NCBI GenBank assembly: GCA_007117785.1
Contig: SKFV01000247.1
Location: 1 to 19,259, forward strand
Length of the DNA stretch: 19,259 nt
DNA from: Pseudomonas sp.
Lineage (GTDB): Bacteria; Pseudomonadota; Gammaproteobacteria; Pseudomonadales; Pseudomonadaceae
Direction: 5' to 3'
In this document: positions 6,910 to 13,382 of the stretch, one piece after another
How positions within the stretch are numbered: position 1 is the first letter of the stretch
How the letters are laid out: each line of letters begins with the position of its first letter
Made by a program: the position numbers and the translations under genes
The notes under the pieces: model-generated
What the model was told of the DNA's origin: nothing
Databases searched by the model: none
Seen by the model: the letters and a program-made list of their open reading frames with translations, nothing else

Positions 6910-8448
6910 TTAGGCGGCGTCTTTGTCTGCACTGACGTGAGATTTCTTGCCTTTCAGTGCCAGCCAGCGCTGGTGATCCTGAGAGCCGAGATACTCGAAG
7001 TTGTCTTTGCCGATTTCGATGTGGTAGTACTTGGACACCACAGTCTCGACGTCACCCCCTTCGCAGTTGCCCTGATAGATCTGGTGTACCGGCAGCCAGG
7101 ACTGGACATACTTTTCCGGTTCGTGCTGGAAGATGTCGCAGCAGCCGTCCGAGCAGAAGTGATAACGCTCACCCTGGAACTCGGTGCTGCGGTGGCTGAT
7201 CTTGGTCGGATCATCCGCTTCGGTGAACAGGGTCGGTACCTGGCACACCTGACACAGTTGCGGCAGGGTGTTGTTGTAGAAACGCTCACCCTTTTCCTGC
7301 AGTGCCTGCCAGTGCTCGAAGCGCGGGCGGTAGTACTTGTCAAAGGTGTCCGGATACTGCTCGGACAGCCAGGCCATTTCGTCCTCGCTGGGAATCCAGG
7401 TGTGGAAGTTGGTCGCCTGGCTGTATTGATAGAAGGTCGACCACAGCTGATGGCTGATATGGTCCTTGGCCAGGTTGGCTTCGTCCTGGTACTTGGGCGG
7501 ACGGATGCCGTAGCGCGCCAGATCCTTGAACAGAGCACCGCCGTTTTCTTCGTAATAGACTTCCCACGCCTGCTTCCAGGACATCACTTTGTTCGGCAGC
7601 ATGTAGTCCATCATCATGCTGACCAGACTGAGCAGACGGAAACCCCGCCAGAACCACTTGTCGATCCAGTGCTGCACGATCGGCACGTTGTCTTCGTGCT
7701 GCTCGAGGATGAACTTGATCACTTCCAGGCCCAGGGTCATGTGTCGGGCTTCGTCTGACTGGGCGGAGAAACCGAAGGTCACCGTTGCCATGTCGCCGTT
7801 ATAGGCTGCGCCGGACATGAAAGGTACAAACAGCAGGTTGGTCAGTACGTACTCGAAGGAGAACGAGATCGCGGTCAGGAACTCGAACGGACCGGCGCTG
7901 CGCGCATCGTCAAAGAAGGACTTGGGCACCGACAGGAACCAGACGCGGTCATGCATATGCGCAAAGTCATGCAGGCCATTGAAGTGCTTGTTGTAATGGC
8001 TCATGGCATGCAGCTGGGTCTGCACATGACGCAGTTCGTCAATCGCCTGCATCTGGCAGGCAGTGCGCGCACCGGCACCACTGAACTGACGGCCGACTTT
8101 TGCATAACCCTGGAAGGCGCCGTATTCGAGAGGGGAAACACCGGTCAGGAAGAGTTTCAGCGCGTTGACATAACGAGCGTCGGTGATGTTCTGGTGGCCA
8201 TTGTTCTGGGCAAAGGCATCAAAGATCGCATATAGCTTCTTCTCTTTTTCTGCCTGGTATTTCCAGTAGGCATCCATGGTCAGGCGGAAGGGGTCTTCCC
8301 ACTTGTCCCAGTCGGTAATCTTGATGCCCTCAAAGTCCTCGTGGGCGAAGATGTCTTTCTTCGACTGATAGCTCGGCTCCCAGGCCATATCACGGGTCAG
8401 GTACTGGTACTTGTCTTTCAGGTTGAGCTTTTTGTTTTTAACGGTCAT
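6910..8448 (-). CDS. dmpN: Phenol hydroxylase alpha subunit, diiron oxygenase (P3)
   Basis: The catalytic subunit of the multicomponent phenol hydroxylase; it uses O2 to convert phenol to catechol at a carboxylate-bridged diiron centre. I choose the ATG at 8448 (512 residues, MTVKNKKLNLKDKYQYL) because AGGAG precedes it by 7 nt and the length matches DmpN (about 517). The frame extends to 8499, but that region overlaps dmpM. The diiron ligands are recognisable: Glu108, Glu138 and His141 in DELRH, Glu199, and Glu233 and His236 in DEARH. The family's structural zinc site is also intact, with Cys399 and Cys402 in LCQVC and Cys432 and Cys436 in FCSDGCC. The first 11 nt after dmpM carry the ribosome-binding site. 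Confidence 0.98.
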   Translation of the reverse strand: MTVKNKKLNLKDKYQYLTRDMAWEPSYQSKKDIFAHEDFEGIKITDWDKWEDPFRLTMDAYWKYQAEKEKKLYAIFDAFAQNNGHQNITDARYVNALKLFLTGVSPLEYGAFQGYAKVGRQFSGAGARTACQMQAIDELRHVQTQLHAMSHYNKHFNGLHDFAHMHDRVWFLSVPKSFFDDARSAGPFEFLTAISFSFEYVLTNLLFVPFMSGAAYNGDMATVTFGFSAQSDEARHMTLGLEVIKFILEQHEDNVPIVQHWIDKWFWRGFRLLSLVSMMMDYMLPNKVMSWKQAWEVYYEENGGALFKDLARYGIRPPKYQDEANLAKDHISHQLWSTFYQYSQATNFHTWIPSEDEMAWLSEQYPDTFDKYYRPRFEHWQALQEKGERFYNNTLPQLCQVCQVPTLFTEADDPTKISHRSTEFQGERYHFCSDGCCDIFQHEPEKYVQSWLPVHQIYQGNCEGGDVETVVSKYYHIEIGKDNFEYLGSQDHQRWLALKGKKSHVSADKDAA

Positions 8449-8458
8449 GACAAATCTC

Positions 8459-8731
8459 CTAGTCTTTCCATTCGAGGATGAAGTGGTCGTCATCCTCATC
8501 CACGTTGCCGCCGATGCTGATCACGTCCAGGAGCATTTCCTGAACGTCCCATTCCCGGCCGATCTTCTCCTCAACCGTGTCACGGTTGATCACCAGGCGT
8601 TTTTCGGCCTGGATACGGATCATTGCGGGCTGGTGTTGCACCTCGGCGTGGGGGTTATCCTGCGCAATGGCTTCCACCAGATAACGTGCGTTGTCGTTAT
8701 CCTGGAAAACGATAAAAGCGAGCTGGCTCAT
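8459..8731 (-). CDS. dmpM: Phenol hydroxylase effector (coupling) protein (P2)
   Basis: A cofactor-less regulatory protein (MmoB/DmpM family) that binds the hydroxylase and couples NADH use to substrate oxidation. The 90-residue length is exactly typical. The sequence (MSQLAFIVFQDNDNARYLVE...) has the family's N-terminal strand and the EEKIGREWDVQEMLLDVISI block. Its start overlaps the dmpL stop by four bases (ATGA), suggesting translational coupling. The stop lies 10 nt before the dmpN start. The call is supported both by the protein pattern and by the fixed K-L-M-N order. Confidence 0.96.
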   Translation of the reverse strand: MSQLAFIVFQDNDNARYLVEAIAQDNPHAEVQHQPAMIRIQAEKRLVINRDTVEEKIGREWDVQEMLLDVISIGGNVDEDDDHFILEWKD

Positions 8732-9729
8732 GCGGCGGCTCCTTCACGGATCAAACCGATCTTTTTCACCCGGGCGGCGAACTGGTCGCTGACCTCGTTA
8801 AGTGCCTCGATACCTACGCTCGCCTCAGCGATGGGGGTCAGGGCTTCCATGACCCGGGGCTGCCACTGTTGCAGCCAGGCCTGGATCTGCTCGGCATTGG
8901 CGCTGCTTTCGTTGCTCACGGTTTTCAGCATGCTGTCGACCCAGCGCAGGCTTTCCTTGTACCAGTCGCGCATGAACTCGGTGAGCATGGAGACATCTTC
9001 AGCACCGTTGTCGGCCAGCCATTGTTCGAAGTGCTGGTACATCAGCGGATACAGGTGGCCGTCGATGATCAGGTTCTGTACCAGCGTCAGCTCGAACCAG
9101 TCCTTGATCACCAGGGTGTCTTCCACCAGGCGGCGCATGGGTTGCCATAGCGGATCATCCATCCAGTAACCTTTCGAACGATCCAGGGCCTGGCCGGTAT
9201 TGCCATCGAGCATCAGGGCGATGCGCGACAGGTACTGGCCCATACCCAGGCGGTCCATGGCCTGATAGATGTGCATCTGGGTCATGGTGCCGGCAATGCA
9301 GTCACCGGCGATGCCGCTATTGTTCATGTTGGCGCCCATTTCCACATGGCGCAGGGGCACCAGCAGGCGCAGCAGATCTTCCTGTACCTGTTCCGGCAGG
9401 CGGGTCAGCAGGCCGCGCTTGTCACAGAAGCCGTAGCTGTGCTCGGTGGCTTCCTGCATCTTGGCGCGGTTGCCCACGTAGGCACCATAGTAGAACTGGC
9501 GTGGATCGGAGACGGCATGCCAGTCCTGCATGCGGATGGCGCTGCGCGAAGGGTCGTTCAGGTGGCGCGCCGGATCCCATTGTGGACGGTAGTGGAAGTT
9601 GGTTGTCGCCTCGATATCGTAGCTGGCTTCCTGGTAGCGCGATGCCGGCTTGTCGCCAAAGCGGCGCTTGATATTGCTGTAGGTGTGGCGGATGGGTTCC
9701 ACCGTGTTGGTTTTGATTTCAATGCTCAT
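8728..9729 (-). CDS. dmpL: Phenol hydroxylase beta subunit (P1)
   Basis: The second large subunit of the (alpha-beta-gamma)2 hydroxylase. It has a ferritin-like fold related to the alpha subunit but lacks iron ligands, and it supports the dimer core. The 333-residue length matches the family (about 331). Typical segments include the N-terminal RRFGDKPASRYQEASYDIEA and the central EMGANMNNSGIAGDCIAGT. It overlaps dmpM by four bases and follows dmpK by 48 nt. No DExRH diiron motif is present, which separates it from the alpha subunit. I see no truncation or frame problem. Confidence 0.96.
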   Translation of the reverse strand: MSIEIKTNTVEPIRHTYSNIKRRFGDKPASRYQEASYDIEATTNFHYRPQWDPARHLNDPSRSAIRMQDWHAVSDPRQFYYGAYVGNRAKMQEATEHSYGFCDKRGLLTRLPEQVQEDLLRLLVPLRHVEMGANMNNSGIAGDCIAGTMTQMHIYQAMDRLGMGQYLSRIALMLDGNTGQALDRSKGYWMDDPLWQPMRRLVEDTLVIKDWFELTLVQNLIIDGHLYPLMYQHFEQWLADNGAEDVSMLTEFMRDWYKESLRWVDSMLKTVSNESSANAEQIQAWLQQWQPRVMEALTPIAEASVGIEALNEVSDQFAARVKKIGLIREGAAA

Positions 9730-9777
9730 AGCAAGCGTACCCTGTTGTTTTTGTAAAGGTGTGCTGTGAAACGCGGA

Positions 9778-10029
9778 CTAGCGGCGACCCTTTTCACCAA
9801 AGCGCCACTTGAGCATGTCCGCATCGACTGCGCGGCACATGTCTTCGTCCATATGCACAACACGGTTGTGTCTACAGAATTGCGCGAAGGCGGCCGGTGG
9901 CAGCACCAGCTCGACAAAGAGGTCGGGGTGCCCGATGGCAAAGTCGAATTCGACAAAGCGGGCATCCGGTTCGCTGCGGACCCGGATATAGCGGGTCATT
10001 TCGTCAAAGGTCTGGCTCGGTTGGCTCAT
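9778..10029 (-). CDS. dmpK: Phenol hydroxylase assembly protein (P0)
   Basis: First gene of the catabolic operon. DmpK-type proteins are needed to obtain active phenol hydroxylase, apparently by helping iron insertion or assembly, and are not required for catalysis itself. The 83-residue product (MSQPSQTFDEMTRYIRVRSE...) contains the family-typical pattern of 'RYIRV ... FVEFDFAI ... DMLKWRFGEKG' and is about the usual length. The ATG at 10029 is preceded by GGGAA about 8 nt upstream. It lies about 30 nt downstream of the transcription start predicted from the sigma-54 promoter at 10071-10085, so the leader is short. Confidence 0.93.
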   Translation of the reverse strand: MSQPSQTFDEMTRYIRVRSEPDARFVEFDFAIGHPDLFVELVLPPAAFAQFCRHNRVVHMDEDMCRAVDADMLKWRFGEKGRR

Positions 10030-10070
10030 GGTGATTCCCGTGTGCTCATTCTTGTGTGCCAGGTATCAGA

Positions 10071-10085
10071 GCAACGCTTGTGCCA
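10071..10085 (-). promoter_or_regulatory. Sigma-54 (-24/-12) promoter of the phenol operon (Po-like)
   Basis: On the minus strand the sequence reads TGGCAC-AAGCG-TTGC, a perfect match to the sigma-54 consensus with the correct 12-base GG-to-GC phasing. Transcription would start near 10060, about 30 nt before dmpK. The divergent sigma-54 activator gene and the family's known use of such promoters support the call. It differs by one base in 15 from the promoter at 12302-12316. Confidence 0.95.
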
Positions 10086-10115
10086 AGTTGGTCGTCACGC
10101 TGGGCGGGGAGTTGT

Positions 10116-10128
10116 TAAATTACTGATA
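10116..10128 (-). promoter_or_regulatory. Candidate IHF site of the phenol operon promoter
   Basis: TAAATTACTGATA matches the reverse complement of the IHF consensus (WATCAANNNNTTR) with one mismatch. It lies at about -56 to -68 relative to the predicted start, inside an AT-rich patch, which is the place where IHF bends DNA in Pu/Po-type promoters. The assignment is from pattern and position only. Confidence 0.55.
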
Positions 10129-10207
10129 AACATAGAGTATTTACGTAATAGCGAAGAAGTGGTGGCGGATCTGGCTATGCGCTGAGCAGAGAAGCAGGGG
10201 AAAGAAA

Positions 10208-10276
10208 GTGATTATTTGATGAAAAGTTTCTGGTTTCTGACCAAATGCTCATTTCATCGGATGATCCATTGGTCGC
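10208..10276 (-). promoter_or_regulatory. Candidate DmpR upstream activating sequences of the phenol operon
   Basis: Three degenerate matches to the 16-bp XylR-class site TTGATCAATTGATCAA occur at 10208-10223 (12/16), 10237-10252 (11/16) and 10261-10276 (11/16). The first two are 29 bp centre to centre and lie near -155 and -184 from the predicted start, the range expected for XylR/DmpR sites. Each match is weak alone; spacing and position are what support them. Confidence 0.5.
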
Positions 10277-10410
10277 AGGGTTTTTACCATTTGGTTGATT
10301 TTTCACCATGATCGGGGTGAATATGCACAGACACCCTTAATGCAATGATGTCTTATCAGAAAGACACTGCACATCAGGCCCCAGCCAACAATAATATCCG
10401 GGGTTAGACA

Positions 10411-12129
10411 ATGACGGTCAGTTACAAGCCGCAAATTCAGTACACCGACTTCCAGGATCTGACCAGCCAGGTCCGTTTCCAGAGTGCCGATGGCAAGATC
10501 TGGTTTGGCGAGCAACGTATGTTGCTGATGCATGTGTCGGCCATGGCCAACTTCCGCCGTGAACTGGTCAACAGCCTGGGTATCGAGCGCGCCAAGGGCT
10601 TTTTCCTGCGCCTGGGTTACCAGTCCGGGCTCAAGGATGCACAGGTTGCCCGCAAGCTCAGGCCTCATTGCAGCGAACTGGATATTTTCCTTGCCGGCCC
10701 GCAACTGCATGCGCTCAAGGGCATGGTCCGGGTCAAGCCGCTGCAGATCGACCTGGATCAGGAAACGGGCCAGTTCTATGGTGAGCTGGAGTGGTATGAC
10801 TCCTTTGAGGTGGAGATCTGCCAGACCGAACTGGGTCTGATGGATGAGCCGGCGTGCTGGTCCCTGCTCGGTTATGCCTGCGCCTATACCTCTTCCTTCA
10901 TGAAGCGCGAGATCATCTTCCGCGAGGTCAGTTGCCGTGGCTGTGGCGACGAGCGCTGCCTGATCGTGGGCAAGCCGGCCGAGGAGTGGCCGGATGCTGA
11001 TGCGTTCAAGCAGTATTTCAAGGCTGACCCCATTATCGAAGAGCTGTATGACCTGCAGTCGCAGCTCAGTTCCCTGCGCACCAGCCTGGAAAAGCAGGAG
11101 GGGCAGTATTACGGTATTGGCCAGTCACAGGGCTATCAGAAAGTCTGTAGCGTCATTGACAAGGCCGCGCAGGGCAAGGTTTCCGTGCTCTTGCTCGGTG
11201 AGACCGGAGTGGGCAAGGAAGTGATTGCCCGCAGCGTGCATTTGCGCAGTGAGCGCGCAGACAAGCCCTTTGTCGCGGTCAATTGCGCGGCCATTCCGCC
11301 GGACCTGATCGAGGCCGAGCTGTTCGGCGTGGAAAAGGGTGCCTTTACCGGCGCTAACCAGACCCGCCCGGGCCGCTTTGAGCGCGCTAATGGCGGCACC
11401 ATCTTTCTCGATGAAGTGATTGAGCTGACGCCGCGCGCGCAGGCGACCCTGCTGCGGGTATTGCAGGAAGGTGAGCTGGAGCGGGTGGGTGACAGCCGCA
11501 CGCGCTCGGTGGATGTACGGGTGATTGCGGCGACCAATGAAAGCCTTGCCGCGGCGGTGGAAGCCGGCAGCTTCCGCGCTGACCTGTATTACCGACTGAA
11601 TGTGTTCCCGGTAAAGATTCCTGCGCTGCGTGAACGTATTGATGATCTGCCGCTGCTGGTTGAGCACTTCCTGCAGAAATTCCACCACGAATACAACAAG
11701 CGCACCCTGGGGCTTTCCGACAAGGCGCTGGAGCTGTGCATGCAGTATCAATGGCCGGGCAATATCCGTGAGCTGGAGAACGTGGTCGAGCGCGGCGTGA
11801 TTCTTACCGACAGCAATGAAAGTATCGGTAAGGAGGCGCTCTTTGCGGTGTCGCCCGCCGATACCGAGATGCATCCGCAAGACCGGCTGGATGGTCAGGG
11901 TTATCTGGTTCACGCCAATACCGAACCGGTCGGGAACGCAAGCCCTGATGACTGGGTTGGTGGCCTGATTGATCAGGGCGTCAGCCTGGATCAGGTCGAG
12001 CTGGCCTTGATGCAGCGAGCGATGCAGATGGCGGATAACAACGTCTCCAAGGCTGCACGCCTGCTGGGCCTGAGCCGCCCGGCGCTGGCCTATCGGCTGA
12101 AGAAAACCGGCCTGCTGAGCACAGAGTAA
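10411..12129 (+). CDS. dmpR: Phenol-responsive sigma-54 transcriptional activator
   Basis: An NtrC-class activator of the XylR/DmpR/MopR group that senses phenols directly and activates sigma-54 promoters. The 572 residues (DmpR is about 563) comprise an N-terminal XylR_N/V4R sensor (about 1-205), a linker (206-232), an AAA+ domain and a C-terminal Fis-type helix-turn-helix. By alignment with MopR, the phenol-contact residues are His100 and Trp128 and the zinc ligands are Cys149, Glu172, Cys175 and Cys183, all conserved. The AAA+ domain shows Walker A GETGVGKE (263-270), the sigma-54 loop GAFTGA (310-315), Walker B GGTIFLDEV (328-336) and WPGNIRELEN (448-457). The DNA-binding helix pair is at about 544-565. 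It is divergent from the operon it is expected to control. Confidence 0.97.
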   Translation: MTVSYKPQIQYTDFQDLTSQVRFQSADGKIWFGEQRMLLMHVSAMANFRRELVNSLGIERAKGFFLRLGYQSGLKDAQVARKLRPHCSELDIFLAGPQLHALKGMVRVKPLQIDLDQETGQFYGELEWYDSFEVEICQTELGLMDEPACWSLLGYACAYTSSFMKREIIFREVSCRGCGDERCLIVGKPAEEWPDADAFKQYFKADPIIEELYDLQSQLSSLRTSLEKQEGQYYGIGQSQGYQKVCSVIDKAAQGKVSVLLLGETGVGKEVIARSVHLRSERADKPFVAVNCAAIPPDLIEAELFGVEKGAFTGANQTRPGRFERANGGTIFLDEVIELTPRAQATLLRVLQEGELERVGDSRTRSVDVRVIAATNESLAAAVEAGSFRADLYYRLNVFPVKIPALRERIDDLPLLVEHFLQKFHHEYNKRTLGLSDKALELCMQYQWPGNIRELENVVERGVILTDSNESIGKEALFAVSPADTEMHPQDRLDGQGYLVHANTEPVGNASPDDWVGGLIDQGVSLDQVELALMQRAMQMADNNVSKAARLLGLSRPALAYRLKKTGLLSTE

Positions 12130-12133
12130 TTCA

Positions 12134-12171
12134 CGCCTGCAGCATTTGATCAAATGCTGCAGGTGCTTTTT
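12134..12171 (+). terminator. dmpR intrinsic terminator built on a 28-bp perfect palindrome
   Basis: The sequence from 12136 to 12163 is a perfect palindrome. It extends in RNA by a G-U and a C-G pair (12134-12135 with 12064+100 and +101, i.e. 12164-12165) and is followed by five T (12167-12171). It begins 5 nt after the dmpR stop. Its centre is TTTGATCAAA (12145-12154), the core half-site of the XylR-class operator, so it may also bind the regulator. Confidence 0.85.
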
Positions 12172-12192
12172 GTCACTTGATCACTTGATCAC
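12141..12192 (+). promoter_or_regulatory. Tandem XylR/DmpR-type upstream activating sequences of the transport operon
   Basis: The stretch 12177-12192 (TTGATCACTTGATCAC) matches the 16-bp XylR-class consensus TTGATCAATTGATCAA at 14 positions. A second site is centred on TTGATCAA at 12146-12153 (about 12/16 overall). The centres are about 35 bp apart and lie near -143 and -178 from the predicted start at about 12328, matching the geometry of Pu/Po-type promoters. This links the YCF48-RND-DUF1302-DUF1329 operon to the adjacent DmpR. Confidence 0.8.
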
Positions 12193-12257
12193 ATTTACCT
12201 CTGGTAACGATTCACTCAAGCGGCCCTGCCCCGCTGTGAGCGCCTGCCATTTTTCAT

Positions 12258-12270
12258 TAACCAATTGAAT
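12258..12270 (-). promoter_or_regulatory. Candidate IHF site of the transport operon promoter
   Basis: On the minus strand ATTCAATTGGTTA matches the IHF consensus WATCAANNNNTTR with one mismatch. It lies at about -58 to -70 from the predicted start, next to an AT-rich run (12264-12290). This is almost the same offset as the candidate in the phenol operon promoter. No binding evidence exists beyond the pattern. Confidence 0.55.
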
Positions 12271-12301
12271 AATAAGTATTTTATAAATGATATCCGGTTG
12301 C

Positions 12302-12316
12302 TGGCACAACCGTTGC
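12302..12316 (+). promoter_or_regulatory. Sigma-54 (-24/-12) promoter of the transport operon
   Basis: TGGCAC-AACCG-TTGC fits the sigma-54 consensus perfectly with correct GG-GC phasing and lies about 58 nt before the start codon of the lipoprotein gene. The predicted start is near 12328. It is 14/15 identical to the phenol operon promoter, including four of five spacer bases, which supports shared control or a common origin. Confidence 0.95.
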
Positions 12317-12373
12317 TTAGTGTGTTCCCAGTCGCTTTGTAACAAAAACAAGACATTTGACTGGTGACAAGAC

Positions 12374-13372
12374 ATGTTCGACACCCCCTTGCGTCCATCG
12401 CGCCGTGCGCGCCTGCGCCCCCTGTTTCTGACCCTGGCGGTCAGCCCTTGGCTATTGACCGGCTGTGAAGCCCCGTTGAATCTCCAGGCGGTTGAAACCC
12501 AGCGTGAGCAACCCCTGCAACGTACCGATTTCTTTCAGGCCATGGCAGCCAATACGCAGCTGACTGTGCTCGCCGGCAATGCCGGTGTCATTCTCAGCAG
12601 CGCTGATAATGGTGCCAGCTGGCAGCGCTTGCAGTTACCAACCAACGCCAGCCTGATTGACCTCGACTACTGCCCCGACCAGAGCTTTATTGCCCTCAGT
12701 TTTGATAACCAGATCTGGCACGGCAGCGCCGATGCCACCGAGTGGACGGCCTATCCCATGCCCAGTAGCGAGCAAATGATGACCGCTGCTTGCGCACCGG
12801 ATGGCAGCTGGTGGGCGGCGGGTGGCTTTTCCACCTGGCAGGTCAGTGATGACCAGGGTGCCAGCTGGCAGGAAGACAGCCTCTACGAAGATGCCATCCT
12901 CACCAACTTGCAGTTTATCGATGAGGAACAGGCGGTCATGCTCGGCGAGTTCGGCCTGATGTTCACCAGCGATGATGGTGGCCAGAGCTGGGAGCCGGCG
13001 GGGAGTCTGCCGGATGAGTTCTACCCGCACGCCAGTCATTTCAACAGCCTGGATCAGGGCTGGGTGGGTGGCCTGAACGGCTTCATCTACCACACCCGTG
13101 ACGGGGGCGAGAGCTGGCAGCGCCAGTCAACCCCCACCGAAGTACCCATCTTTGGCTTTATCAACGATGCCCAGGGGCTCTTTGCCCTGGGTGACAACGC
13201 CACTGTGCTGGGCCTTGAGGGCCAGCGCTGGCAGGCATTGCCGACGCCGGATCAACCTCTGTACCTGCGTACCGGCCGTATGTTGCCGAACCAGCAACTG
13301 CTGGTCGCCGGTGGCCGTGGCCTGGTGTTGAGTGTCGATCTCCCAAAGGCCCTGGCGGCCAGTACTGACTGA
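12374..13372 (+). CDS. YCF48-like BNR/Asp-box beta-propeller lipoprotein
   Basis: A 332-residue predicted lipoprotein. A basic N-terminus and hydrophobic stretch end in the lipobox LLTGC, with Cys31 as the lipidation site; Glu at +2 is not the inner-membrane retention residue, so outer-membrane sorting is likely. Four Asp-box repeats are visible at about 76-83 (SADNGASW), 158-165 (SDDQGASW), 199-206 (SDDGGQSW) and 241-248 (TRDGGESW), the mark of a YCF48/sialidase-type propeller. GGTGA lies 6 nt before the ATG. Proteins of this type commonly sit beside MMPL/RND, DUF1302 and DUF1329 genes, as here, and may act as a periplasmic scaffold. Its biochemical role is not established; a photosystem II function is not implied. 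Confidence 0.9.
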   Translation: MFDTPLRPSRRARLRPLFLTLAVSPWLLTGCEAPLNLQAVETQREQPLQRTDFFQAMAANTQLTVLAGNAGVILSSADNGASWQRLQLPTNASLIDLDYCPDQSFIALSFDNQIWHGSADATEWTAYPMPSSEQMMTAACAPDGSWWAAGGFSTWQVSDDQGASWQEDSLYEDAILTNLQFIDEEQAVMLGEFGLMFTSDDGGQSWEPAGSLPDEFYPHASHFNSLDQGWVGGLNGFIYHTRDGGESWQRQSTPTEVPIFGFINDAQGLFALGDNATVLGLEGQRWQALPTPDQPLYLRTGRMLPNQQLLVAGGRGLVLSVDLPKALAASTD

Positions 13373-13382
13373 GGACATTTCC

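Larger units (their letters stand above)
10030..10410. promoter_or_regulatory. Divergent control region between dmpK and dmpR
   Basis: This 381-base stretch has no convincing gene. It holds the sigma-54 promoter, the IHF-like site and the activator-site candidates listed separately, all pointing to dmpK. On the dmpR side I see no clear promoter: TTGATT at 10295-10300 with GAATAT at 10319-10324 (18-bp spacer) is a weak sigma-70 candidate. A GGGG at 10400-10403 may serve as the dmpR ribosome-binding site. Confidence 0.7.

Noticed and set aside
8449..8499. An N-terminal extension of dmpN from an ATG at 8499.
   Set aside because: It would overlap dmpM, has no ribosome-binding site in evidence, and would make the protein longer than the family; the ATG at 8448 has AGGAG at 7 nt.
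10295..10324. A sigma-70 promoter for dmpR (TTGATT, 18 bp, GAATAT).
   Set aside because: The -10 element is a poor match and other arrangements are about as good, so I do not list it as a separate feature.
12173..12192. The TCACTTGA tandem repeat as a microsatellite or CRISPR-like repeat.
   Set aside because: There are only two copies, with no spacers. Its sequence and distance from the sigma-54 promoter fit an activator-binding site instead.
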